NCBI GenBank assembly: GCA_947494805.1
Contig: CANLWK010000003.1
Coordinates: forward strand, 124,001-188,000
Direction of reading: 5' to 3'
From: an uncultured Croceitalea sp.
GTDB taxonomy: Bacteria > Bacteroidota > Bacteroidia > Flavobacteriales > Flavobacteriaceae
DNA length: 64,000 nucleotides
Shown here in pieces: positions 6,828 to 17,400 of the stretch. How positions within the stretch are numbered: position 1 is the stretch's first letter; each line of letters begins with the position of its first letter. The notes under the pieces are model-generated. The model did not search any database, was not told the DNA's origin, and worked only from the letters and a program-made list of their open reading frames with translations. A program made the translations under genes and the position numbers.

Positions 6828-7897
6828 CACTGGATAAAGATACATTGGCGCAAGAAGCTCTTGCGCTGTTAAAGCAACTGATTTCAATACCCTCGTTTTC
6901 AGAGGAAGAAGATGAAACGGCTGAAGCCATAGATGCATGGCTAAAAAAATTTGGAGTTGAAACCAAGCGCCAGTACAATAATATTTATGCCTTCAATAAG
7001 TATTATGATGAAAGTAAGCCCAACCTTCTGTTGAACTCTCACCATGATACCGTAAAACCAAATTCTGCCTATACCAAAGACCCTTTCAATGCACACGTTG
7101 AAGATGGTAAACTTTTTGGCCTGGGCAGCAATGATGCAGGTGGATGTTTATGTTCGCTATTGGCGACTTTTGTACATTTTTATGAACGTGACGATTTAAG
7201 CTACAATATTATCATGTCAGCCACCGCAGAAGAAGAAGATGCAGGTGACAAGAGTATTTCAGCTTTATTGCCCATCCTTCCAGAAATTGAAGTGGCAATT
7301 GTCGGAGAACCGACCTTGATGCAGCTGGCCATTGCGGAAAAAGGATTGGTCGTTTTCGAAGGAAAAGTTGATGGCACGCCCTCGCATGCCGCGCATCCAA
7401 ATGACAACAATTCCATATACAATACCATCAAAGTACTGGAGTGGTTCAAGAATTATAAGTTTGAGAAAGTCTCAAATGTACTGGGTGAAGTAAAAATGAC
7501 GGTCACCCAAATCAATGCGGGTAGTCAGCATAATGTTGTACCGGGACATGTTGACCTCGTGATTGATACCCGGGTCAATGATTGTTATAGCAATGAAGAG
7601 ATTTATGAAATTCTTCAAAACGAAGCTCCATGCCAATTGGTGCCACGTTCATTGAATTTAAGTAGTTCGTCAATTTCCATTGAACATCCCTTAGTACAAT
7701 CAGGTATTGCGCTAGGTCGCGAGACCTATGGTTCACCCACACTTTCAGATCAGGCGGAACTGAGCTGTCAGTCATTAAAATTAGGCCCGGGAGACAGTAC
7801 CCGTTCGCACTCCGCAAACGAATTTATTTATGTTAGTGAAATTGAAGAAGGCGTAGGTCTCTATATTGATATATTGGAAAGCTTCTTGACGAAGTAG
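6824..7897 (+). CDS. argE: Acetyl/succinyl-ornithine (citrulline) deacylase, M20 family
   Basis: Zinc-dependent hydrolase removing the acyl group from acyl-citrulline or acyl-ornithine. M20 metal ligands are recognisable: NSHHDTVKP (His), GSNDAGGCL (bridging Asp), SATAEEEDAG (general-base Glu and metal Glu), GEPT, and the late metal-binding His in TRSHSANEFIY. The dimerisation insert begins around FEGKVDGTPSHAAHP. At 357 residues it is slightly short but complete. It overlaps argB by 4 bp and precedes argH by 83 bp. By analogy with the acyl-citrulline pathway in Bacteroidota, its natural substrate is probably the acylated citrulline made by ArgF'; sequence alone cannot separate the acetyl and succinyl forms. 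Confidence 0.9.
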   Translation: MTLDKDTLAQEALALLKQLISIPSFSEEEDETAEAIDAWLKKFGVETKRQYNNIYAFNKYYDESKPNLLLNSHHDTVKPNSAYTKDPFNAHVEDGKLFGLGSNDAGGCLCSLLATFVHFYERDDLSYNIIMSATAEEEDAGDKSISALLPILPEIEVAIVGEPTLMQLAIAEKGLVVFEGKVDGTPSHAAHPNDNNSIYNTIKVLEWFKNYKFEKVSNVLGEVKMTVTQINAGSQHNVVPGHVDLVIDTRVNDCYSNEEIYEILQNEAPCQLVPRSLNLSSSSISIEHPLVQSGIALGRETYGSPTLSDQAELSCQSLKLGPGDSTRSHSANEFIYVSEIEEGVGLYIDILESFLTK

Positions 7898-7913
7898 CCA
7901 TGAGATATTAGCA

Positions 7914-7969
7914 GTAAACCATCTAAACACCAACATTTGAACACTACTATCTGAATACTAACATCAAAT
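7914..7969. repeat. Degenerate 14-bp tandem array before argH
   Basis: Four 14-bp units (7914-7927, 7928-7941, 7942-7955, 7956-7969) share the loose pattern -ACyaACATCTGAA, for example CACCAACATTTGAA and CACTACTATCTGAA. The array ends 11 bp before the argH start. Confidence 0.55.
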
Positions 7970-7980
7970 ACCCAACAACC

Positions 7981-9261
7981 ATGAAACTCTGGGACAAAGG
8001 CTTTACCACTGACAAAAAAATAGACCACTTCACCGTCGGCAATGATCGCGAACTAGACTTGGTCTTGGCAAAGTATGATGTTATAGCTTCTATGGCCCAC
8101 GCAGAAATGCTGGGCAAGGTTGGTATTATCCGAAAAGATGAAAGTGAATCACTTGTAAAAGAATTAAAGGAAATTGCGATATCCATAAAAAATGGGGTCT
8201 TTACCATTGAGGATAACTTTGAGGATATGCATTCAAAAATTGAGTATCTGCTCATTGAGAAATTAGGGGACACCGGGAAAAAAATACACACCGCACGATC
8301 ACGAAACGATCAGGTTTTGGTCGCTATGCATTTGTACTTAAAAGATGAACTGACCGAGGTAAAAGCACAGACAAAAACGCTCTTTGATGTCTTGATGGAT
8401 TTGGCAGACAAACATCAAGACATACGTTTACCCGGATATACCCATTTACAGGTGGCCATGCCATCGTCATTCGGGCTTTGGTTTTCGGCCTATGCCGAAA
8501 GTTTGATCGACGATTTATATTTTATTGACGCAGCTTATAAGACCGTGGACCAAAATCCGCTGGGAAGCGCTGCGGGATATGGAAGTTCATTTGGCATTGA
8601 CAGAACCTTTACTACTGAAGCATTGGGTTTTGCAACGCTAAAGTATAATGTAGTTGCCGCCCAAATGAGTCGTGGAAAAGCTGAAAAAAATACGGCCATC
8701 GGTTTGGCGGCCATTGCCGCTACCCTTTCGAAACTAGCAATGGACATTACACTCTACATGAGCCAAAATTTCGACTTCATTTCTTTTCCTGATGAATTGA
8801 CAACAGGTAGCAGTATTATGCCCCATAAAAAGAATCCTGATGTATTTGAATTGATTCGGGCCAAATGCAATAAACTCCAGTCCATACCCCATCAGTTGAC
8901 CCTAATCATAAGCAACTTGCCCAGTGGTTACCATAGAGACCTACAATTGGTCAAAGAGATTATCGTGCCAGCAATTCAAGATATGAAAGCCTGTCTTGAA
9001 ATTTTGACATTCAGTTTAAAAGAAATCAAGGTAAACACTACTATCCTTGAAGACCCAAAATATGATTATCTCTTTAGCGTAGATACCTTGAACGACCTAG
9101 TGCAAAACGGAATACCTTTTCGAGATGCATACAAACAAATGGGTATGGAAATTCAGAACGGTACCTTTACCCCAAAAAAAGACAGCAAACACACCCATGA
9201 AGGTAGTTTGGGCAATTTATGTTTGAAGGAAATTCAAGAGAAGATGAATATGCTTCATTAG
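7981..9261 (+). CDS. argH: Argininosuccinate lyase
   Basis: Cleaves argininosuccinate to arginine and fumarate, the final step of the pathway. The fumarase/aspartase superfamily signature GSSIMPHKKNPDVFELIRAK is present with the catalytic Ser and Lys. TARSRNDQVLVAMHLYL, PGYTHLQVAMPSSFG and NPLGSAAGYGSSFGID are the other conserved blocks. Length 426 residues, slightly shorter than the 450-460 of many ArgH but normal for Bacteroidota. Last arginine gene of the run; the next gene starts 235 bp downstream and belongs to a different unit. Start ATG at 7981 begins MKLWDKG, the usual N-terminus. Confidence 0.95.
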   Translation: MKLWDKGFTTDKKIDHFTVGNDRELDLVLAKYDVIASMAHAEMLGKVGIIRKDESESLVKELKEIAISIKNGVFTIEDNFEDMHSKIEYLLIEKLGDTGKKIHTARSRNDQVLVAMHLYLKDELTEVKAQTKTLFDVLMDLADKHQDIRLPGYTHLQVAMPSSFGLWFSAYAESLIDDLYFIDAAYKTVDQNPLGSAAGYGSSFGIDRTFTTEALGFATLKYNVVAAQMSRGKAEKNTAIGLAAIAATLSKLAMDITLYMSQNFDFISFPDELTTGSSIMPHKKNPDVFELIRAKCNKLQSIPHQLTLIISNLPSGYHRDLQLVKEIIVPAIQDMKACLEILTFSLKEIKVNTTILEDPKYDYLFSVDTLNDLVQNGIPFRDAYKQMGMEIQNGTFTPKKDSKHTHEGSLGNLCLKEIQEKMNMLH

Positions 9262-9315
9262 GGTGAGAGGTCCGAACCAGCTTACCTTTGCTATGGAGAC
9301 CTTTGATCATAAACA

Positions 9316-9370
9316 TTCACGGTTTTCAGGGTAACACTTGAACAATACAATACTATACTTTTACGAAAAG
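9316..9370 (+). promoter_or_regulatory. Shared upstream element, copy 1 (before TPR-AraC regulator)
   Basis: TTCACGGTTTTCAGGGTAAC at 9316 is followed 37 bp from its start by CTATACTTTTAC at 9353. Copy 2 at 11274-11328 has the same blocks (one base different in each) at the same 37-bp offset. The second block resembles a Bacteroidota -7 box (TAnnTTTG), so this is probably a promoter with an upstream regulator site. Confidence 0.65.
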
Positions 9371-9496
9371 ATGGTACACTTTAAAAACAAATCATGCGCT
9401 TTATGAGATCCTTCTATGGCATGATAACATGAAAAAAGTTTGGAAATCATACCAACCGCCGATATATTTAACATTTATGAATCATTGACATTCTAC

Positions 9497-11110
9497 ATGC
9501 AGAAGTTCTTGCTATCACTACTATTGCTCATTTTTGCACATACAGCTGCATATGGTCAACGTGATTCAACCCGATCCACAAACACCCCTGAAGAAAGAGC
9601 TTCGTATTATCTGAACCGACTTCAAGAAGAGTATGGCCAAGGCAATTATACCGATCATAAAACCTATAGTGATTCGCTCTACACAATTTCAAAGGAACAT
9701 GGCCTTGTGAAAAATCAGATATTGGCCATGGTCAATCAAGCGGTGTTCTATAATAACCGTAGTGAACAGCACCAATCGATATCATTATATAGAGATGCGC
9801 TAGAACTGTGTAGAGAAATTCCAGATGACTATAAGGTCAAAACAGTGGTATTGGTCAACATGGGCAATACGTATGCCGATATAGATGCCCATGAAAAGGC
9901 AATTGAAGCTATGGAGGTCGTTTTGTCCATAGCAGATACAGCTGCGAATTCAACAAGAATTAAAGCAGCTGCGCTCACTGGCCTTTCCAATAACTATTCA
10001 AAACTGGAAAACTATGAAAAGGCACTTGAATACGCATACCAATCAAAGGCCCTAGCTAAGGAACTACAAAACGAACAGGTTTTAACTACTGCATTGAGCA
10101 ATATCAGTGATCTCTACTATGAAAATGGTGAATATGAAAAAGCTATTGCCACGGGCGAAATGGCCTTAAAGTTGGCCTTTGTCAAAAAACCTGTGGAGCA
10201 AAGGGCCTGGATACTCCTCGGACTCGGTGTTTCAAACGATAAACTGGACAATTTGGATAAGGCACTGACCTATCTTAAGGAAGCTAAAGAAATCGCCATA
10301 GCCATTGAAATCATAGAATTGGAAATGCATTGCGAAGAACACCTTGCAGAAATCTACAAAAGGCAGCGCAAGTTTAAAGAATCGACCGAAGCACAAACTA
10401 GGTACATAGCCATCAAAAATGAGCTTGAACGGAATAAAAAAGATGCCATAAAAATAGATTTAGAAAAAGACCTTAGCTCTAAGGACAACATTATAAATTC
10501 TAACCTTTCACAACTCAATATTGCCAAGCAGAAAAGAAAAAACTGGTTATTCTTCGGTGGTTTTATAGCCATACTATTGACTGCTCTCCTCTTCTCCCTT
10601 GTTTTACAGAAAAAAAAGCAAGAACAAGAAAACAAGTTGTTAAGGGAAGAATTTATCGCATTCAAATCGGGACAAGTAGTACCTTCAGACACCCAAAAAG
10701 ACACGGAAGGTCAAGAAAAGGTTACGAATACGCGTTATAAAAATTCTTCACTTAAACCTGAGGACCATAAAACGTACAAAAAACTGTTATTGACGGTAAT
10801 GGAAGAAGAAAGACCTTATTTAGACTATAATTTGAAATCAACCGACCTGGCAACAAAACTAGGTATCAGTAGCCACCACTTATCAGAAGTTTTGCGGTTT
10901 GGGTTTGACCAAAACTTCTACAATTTTATCAACCCTTACCGCGTAAAAGAAGCACAAAGACTCATGGAGTTACCAAAGTATAAAAATGTCAAAATATTGG
11001 CAATTGCCCTTGATTCCGGTTTCAAGAGTAAAACATCCTTCAATAGAATCTTCAAAAAACATACGGGTTCAACTCCTTCTGACTACAGGAGAAAAATCAA
11101 CTTGAAATAG
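9497..11110 (+). CDS. TPR-containing, membrane-anchored AraC-family transcriptional regulator
   Basis: Sensor-regulator of the type common in Flavobacteriia. From ATG 9497 (MQKFLLSLLLLIFAHTAAYG) it has an N-terminal signal or anchor sequence and a helical region of tetratricopeptide repeats (about residues 55-310). One transmembrane helix (about 352-375, in KNWLFFGGFIAILLTALLFS) is followed by a short coiled-coil stretch rich in Lys and Glu. The C-terminal AraC/XylS DNA-binding domain (about 435-537) contains STDLATKLGISSHHLSEVL as first helix-turn-helix and ILAIALDSGFKSKTSFNRIF as second. An upstream in-frame ATG at 9440 would add 19 residues before the signal sequence and is unlikely. The gene stands alone and shares a promoter-like element with the giant surface-protein gene downstream, its likely target. 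The ligand is unknown. Confidence 0.85.
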   Translation: MQKFLLSLLLLIFAHTAAYGQRDSTRSTNTPEERASYYLNRLQEEYGQGNYTDHKTYSDSLYTISKEHGLVKNQILAMVNQAVFYNNRSEQHQSISLYRDALELCREIPDDYKVKTVVLVNMGNTYADIDAHEKAIEAMEVVLSIADTAANSTRIKAAALTGLSNNYSKLENYEKALEYAYQSKALAKELQNEQVLTTALSNISDLYYENGEYEKAIATGEMALKLAFVKKPVEQRAWILLGLGVSNDKLDNLDKALTYLKEAKEIAIAIEIIELEMHCEEHLAEIYKRQRKFKESTEAQTRYIAIKNELERNKKDAIKIDLEKDLSSKDNIINSNLSQLNIAKQKRKNWLFFGGFIAILLTALLFSLVLQKKKQEQENKLLREEFIAFKSGQVVPSDTQKDTEGQEKVTNTRYKNSSLKPEDHKTYKKLLLTVMEEERPYLDYNLKSTDLATKLGISSHHLSEVLRFGFDQNFYNFINPYRVKEAQRLMELPKYKNVKILAIALDSGFKSKTSFNRIFKKHTGSTPSDYRRKINLK

Positions 11111-11273
11111 CCGTATCAGACCCTAAAACAGCATAAAAAAGGGTCCACTCGTTCGGTTGGTACTTTTTTGACAATTCTTCAATACCCAATGCGTTAGTGG
11201 TTTATTGATTGCTCTGATGAGCACAAAATAAATAACCATAATGTATCAAAGCCAGATAGTTATCTATATGATT

Positions 11274-11328
11274 TTCACGGTTTTCGGGGTAACACTTCAC
11301 CACCTTAATCCTATAGTTTTACAACAAA
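11274..11328 (+). promoter_or_regulatory. Shared upstream element, copy 2 (before BspA-like gene)
   Basis: TTCACGGTTTTCGGGGTAAC at 11274 and CTATAGTTTTAC at 11311 repeat the element at 9316-9370 with the same 37-bp offset, while the bases between diverge. It lies in the 291-bp spacer 11111-11401, where no gene or clear terminator was seen. Confidence 0.65.
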
Positions 11329-11401
11329 AATTTGTTTGACACCCCTTATTCGAGATAGCTTTCACCTCAAATAGCTGAAAAAGAACCCCAAACACAAAAG
11401 A

Positions 11402-14400
11402 ATGACCAGACTATTACTCCTACCATTCATATTGCTATTCGCTGCCAGCGCGTACGGCCAAGGGTTTATGGCCCGCTGGGACACAGATCGGCCTGGCTCC
11501 AATAACAATCAGGTTGCAATTCCCACAAATCCAGCCTTTACCTACAGCTATACGGTAGATTGGGGCGATGGGGCAACTGACAACAATGTCACAGGTGATA
11601 TCACACATACCTATGCTGCACCAGGAATTTATATCATTGAAATTAGCGGAACTTTTCCTGCCATCTATTTCAATGACGCTGGAGACAGAAGAAAGATTAT
11701 AGAAATATTGCAGTGGGGAACCATTCAATGGCAATCTATGGAAGATGCCTTTCATGGTTGTGAAAATCTAAACTTTGATGCTATTGATGCACCTGATTTG
11801 TCTCAAGTGACTTCATTAAAAAATATGTTCAGGGGCGGTTCTTTGTTTAATGGAATCGTAAACAACTGGAATGTTGGCAATGTCACCGATATATCCGGTA
11901 TGTTCTATGAGGCCGAAATTTTCAATAGGCCCCTTGACAACTGGAATACCAGTAGTATAACAGATATGTCCTATACCTTTTATAGAGCAAGACAATTCAA
12001 CGAACCCCTCGATAATTGGAACACCGGTTCGGTCAACACCTTGGAATACACTTTTTCAGAAGCAGGCAGGTTCAACCAAAACATTAATAATTGGAATGTG
12101 AACCAAGTAACCAATATGTCAGGTACATTTAGATATGCCAACAACTTCAATAGACCATTGAACAATTGGAATGTCAGTAATGCAACCGATATGTCAAGTA
12201 TGTTGAGTGGTACCGCATTCAATCATCCCATTGAAAATTGGAACGTGAGCAACGTTACCAATATGTCATATATGTTCTATCAATCACAGTTCAATCAGCC
12301 CATAGAAGGTTGGAATGTATCGAACGTAACCGATATGAGCTATATGCTGGCAAGAATGCCAACCTTCAATAGACCATTGAACGGATGGAATGTAAGTGCT
12401 GTGACCAACATGCAAGGTATGTTCGATGCATGGCCCACAGCTAATACGCAGTTCAATCAACCATTGAACGGATGGGATGTCTCCAATGTAACCAATATGA
12501 GTTTCATGTTCCGTTACACCAACAGTTTTGATCAGCCGCTGAACAATTGGATCGTAGACCAGGTCACTACTATGGAGAGCATGTTCAGCCGGGCCCTGGT
12601 ATTCAATCAAGACCTAAGCTCATGGAACGTTGACAACGTAACCAATATGCAGAGTATGTTTCAGCAAACTGCAGTATTCGACCAGCCATTAAATGGCTGG
12701 AACGTTGGCAACGTGACCAATATGAGGTTAATGTTCAGTGAAGCCCTCCTTTTTAATCAGCCTTTGAATGGTTGGAACACGGGAAACGTGATTGACATAA
12801 GATCCATGTTCAGTCTAAGTCCGGTATTTAACCAACCATTGAACAATTGGAACACAGGTGCGGTCACCAACATGTCGTCGATGTTTCAAAATAGCACAGC
12901 CTTTGATCAGAACTTAGCCTCTTGGAATATCAGTGCAGTCACCGATATGGCCAATATGCTCTCTAACGCTGCATTATCATCAGCCAATTATGACAACACA
13001 CTCATTGGTTGGGCAGGTCAAACCGTACAGTCAAATGTTTCTCTAGGTGCCACAGGCCTTCGTTATTGTGACGGCCGAGAAGAGCGCCAACAACTAATCG
13101 ATAATACCTCTTGGACCATAACTGGTGATGCCATTGCAAATAGCTGCGACTTTGTAAGTTGCACCAATCTAGTATCTCCAAGAAATGGCGATACCAACGT
13201 ACCTTCAACAGCCAACCTGATTTGGGCGACCAACCCAGAAGCTACGGGTTATCGTATATCGGTAAGACGGGTAAACGGAGGGGTTGAACAAATCATTTAC
13301 AATGATTTTGATGCAGGAAATGTAACTGGTATTGATTTCACTACGGATTTAACGCCCGGAGACGAGGTATTTGTCACGATAGTACCATATAATGCCACTG
13401 GCACTAGGGCCACGGGCTGTAGTGAAGAGAGCTTTACTGTGGTGCCAACTTGGGTTAATAGCCCCACAGCTTTTAAGTTGACCTACGATACCCGACTTCA
13501 AGAAACTGGAAGCACCCCGTCAAATCAACTTAAGATAGAAACTAACACTGGCTATCCAGATTACCTTACATATGACTACTCCATCGACTGGGGTGATGAT
13601 CAATTTGACAATAACGTGACCGGTGACCTTACACATACCTACCTGACTCCGGGTATATATACGATTGCCATAATAGGTGATTTTCCTGCTCCCCTGCATG
13701 ACTACTCAAATACCGATGCCATCAAACTCATATCCATCGATCAATGGGGTACCCAGCCTTGGCAATCTATGGAAAGAGCTTTTTACTATTGCGAGAACAT
13801 GGAGTACAATGCCAACGATGTTCCAGATCTTTCTGCTGTCTCGAGTATGTCCAATATGTTTGCCGGTTGCCGGTTGTTCAATGGCAATATTGACAACTGG
13901 GATGTAAGCAACGTGAGCAATATGTCATCATTGTTCATCGGTGCTGGAAGTTTTAATCAACCCCTAAACAGTTGGAACGTAGAAAATGTCACGGTAATGA
14001 GGACAATGTTTCTTGCCGCCCGAAGTTTTGACCAGCCATTGAACAATTGGAACACGGGCAATGTCACCGATATGTCTCGAATGTTTGAACAAACAGATAT
14101 TTTTAATCAGAACATAGAGAGTTGGAACGTCAGTAACGTAACTGACATGTCTTCAATGTTCGAAAGGGCAATACTATTTAACCAACCTTTGAACAACTGG
14201 AATGTTGACAACGTTAGGGACATGTCTAAAATGTTTGATGGCTTTGTCTTTGATATGATTTTTGATCAGCCCCTTGACAATTGGAACGTAGCCAATGTAG
14301 CTGGCATGAGCTATATGTTTCGCCGTAACATTAATTTCAATCAACCCTTAAATGGGTGGAACGTATCCAATGTTTCTGAAATGGAAGGTATGTTTGAGAG

Positions 14401-17400
14401 AACTGCGGTCTTTGACCAACCCCTTGATAGTTGGAATGTGTCCAATGTTGTCAATATGAGTTCAATGTTCAATTCAGCTTTAGCTTTCAATCAGCCGCTA
14501 AATAGTTGGAATGTCTCAAGGGTTACCACAATGAGGGGCATGTTCTTAAGTGCCCAGTCTTTTAACCAACCATTGTCAAATTGGGACGTAAACTCGGTTG
14601 TGGATATGAGCTTTATGTTTGATGATGCCCAAGTATTCAATCAACCCTTGGACGCCTGGAATGTAAGTGCCGTTGCCAATATGGGATCAATGTTCAAAGA
14701 CGCCATAGTTTTTGACCAAGTGTTGAACTCTTGGAATGTTTCATCGGTGACCTTAATGCCTTCTATGTTCGAGGGCGCCACCGTATTTAATAGTGAGATT
14801 GGCAATTGGGATATTTCATCGGTTACAGATTTATCAGCTATGTTTAAAGATGCCATCACTTTCAACCAATCATTGACCAATTGGGACACTGGCGAAGCGC
14901 TTACCATGGCTGAAATGTTCAACGGGGCGTCAAGTTTCGACCAAAACCTTGATGGTTGGGATGTTTCTTTTGTGACAACAATGGAAGAAATGTTCAAGGA
15001 TGCCCTTGTTTATAATCAAAACATGGATTCATGGAATGTCGCTTCCGTAACCACTATGGAAAGCATGTTTCAAGGCGCAACAGCTTTTGATGGGTTGATT
15101 GGCAGTTGGAACGTAAGAGGAGTGAACACTATGGAATATATGTTTGATGGTGCGACATCATTTAACCAAGAACTCAATGATTGGAGGGTCAACGGGGTTG
15201 AAAACATGGATTATATGTTCAGAAACGCAACCGCTTTTAACCAACCCTTGGAACGTTGGAATCTAGGGAATGTCAGCATGCAATCGGCGTTTCAAGATGC
15301 CTCAAGTTTTGATCAAAACCTAGAAGATTGGGATGTCAGTGGTGTAACGAACATGCAAAATATGTTGGACAATACGGCCCTAACACGTGAAAATTATGAC
15401 AGCACATTGATCGGTTGGTCAGAGCAAACTTTGACCCCAGGCATCAACTTGGGTGCCAATACCCTTTTATACTGTGATGCACAAGAAGAAAGGCAAAGCA
15501 TGATAGATAACTTTGGTTGGTCCTTTACAGGTGATGTATTAGACTGTCCGATACCTGAATGTACTGTACTGGCCTCTCCCGAGAATGGGGACGTTGACGT
15601 ACCCGTCAATACCAATTTGAACTGGGAACCCACACTTTATGCCAGTGAATATAAATTGACCATTCGCATTCAACCAAGTGGAACAATTATCAACGAAACT
15701 GTAGTAAACGACACCTTTTATGACTTTGCAACCGATTTTACGGGAGGTGAAACGGTCTTTGTTACCATAGTGCCCTCAAACTTCAACGGAGATGCCGTGG
15801 GGCCATGTATAGAGGAAAGTTTTACTGTCGCCAATGCCCCTGCGACAGTACCTAACTGCACCAGTCTAAGCGGCCCTATGAATACGGCCAGCGATGTATC
15901 GGTAACAACTGATATAGAATGGGAACCTGTGGCCAATGCAAATGGATATAGAATTTCTGCTGGAAGAACAGCCGGAGCAACAGATATTATTCCTACCACA
16001 GATGTGAACAACGCTACATCTTTTGACCCACCAAATGATTTGCCGGAAGACACCATAGTTTTCGTGACAATTACACCTTACAACGATGTGGGCGATGCAA
16101 CATGTACCGCAGAATCTTTTGAAACCCAAGTTATCCCCAGACCCCCAATATGCACCAATTTGGCCGGTCCAAATGATGGAGATACCGATGTGGCGATTGA
16201 CACCAACCTATCTTGGGATGCGGTCGATGGAGCAACAGGGTATCTTGTCATTGTAGGTACGACCAGTGGAGGTATAGAGACCGTTAACAATGCAATAGTC
16301 GAGAATCAAACATTTTATGATTTTAGTGAGGATCTGCAAGAGGATAGAACCTACTACGTGACCATTATTCCGTATAACAATGAGGGTGACGCAACTGGTT
16401 GCACGGAGGAAACGTTTAGGACCATTGCGTCAGGTTCTACCGGGCCTCCACTTTGCACAACACTGTCGAGCCCAGAAAATGGCGACAACGACATTGCAAT
16501 AAACCTTAACCAAATTACATGGAATGCCGCTGCCAATGCCGATGGTTATCGCATTACCATTGATGGAAGCACCAGCGACCTCAATGATGAAAATGGATTG
16601 GTTGTCACCGGTACCACGCATAACTTTGCCAACGATTTTGATAATGGGGAGACCGTTACCGTCACCATTGTGCCTTTTAATACAGATGGCAACGCTACAG
16701 GATGTACCCCTGAAACCTATACCATTGTTTCGGCCGCCCCTGCATTACCCAGTTGTACAACACTTTCAAGCCCAGAAAATGGAGATATCGATATAGCCAT
16801 AGATCTCAATCAGATAACATGGAACCCAATTCCAGCTACAAATGGTTATCGCATTACCATTGACGGCAGCACCAGTGACCTGAACGATGAAAACGGATTA
16901 GTTGTTACCGGTACCACGCATAATTTTGCCAATGATTTCAATGATGGAGAAACCGTTACAGTGACCATTGTACCTTTCAACGCAGAGGGCGATGCCATGG
17001 GTTGCACTCCTGAAACCTTTACGATTGGAAGTTCCACGACCAATATTCCATCATGCACGAACTTGACCAGCCCAATAAATGGTAGCATTGATGTTCCTGT
17101 TGATACCAATATCACTTGGCGACCCGTCGATAATGCCGATGGCTATCGCATAAATGTCACCGGAAGCACCAATACCAATAATAACATTGTAGATTTCAAT
17201 ATTACCAGCGGAACTTCGTATTCATTCCCCGAGCCTTTCAACAATGGTGATGTCATCACCATTAATATTACGCCATACAATAGTGAGGGAAACACTGTAG
17301 GATGTCTATCTGAAACCTTTACCATTGTTTCGGCCAATCCAACGGTACCCAACTGTACCACATTGACATCGCCGTTAGATATGGATATTGATGTTCCGGT

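Noticed and set aside
11860-15360. CRISPR-like periodic repeats
   Set aside because: The roughly 75-bp periodicity is the coding sequence of BspA-type protein repeats in one continuous frame, without identical DNA repeats and unique spacers.
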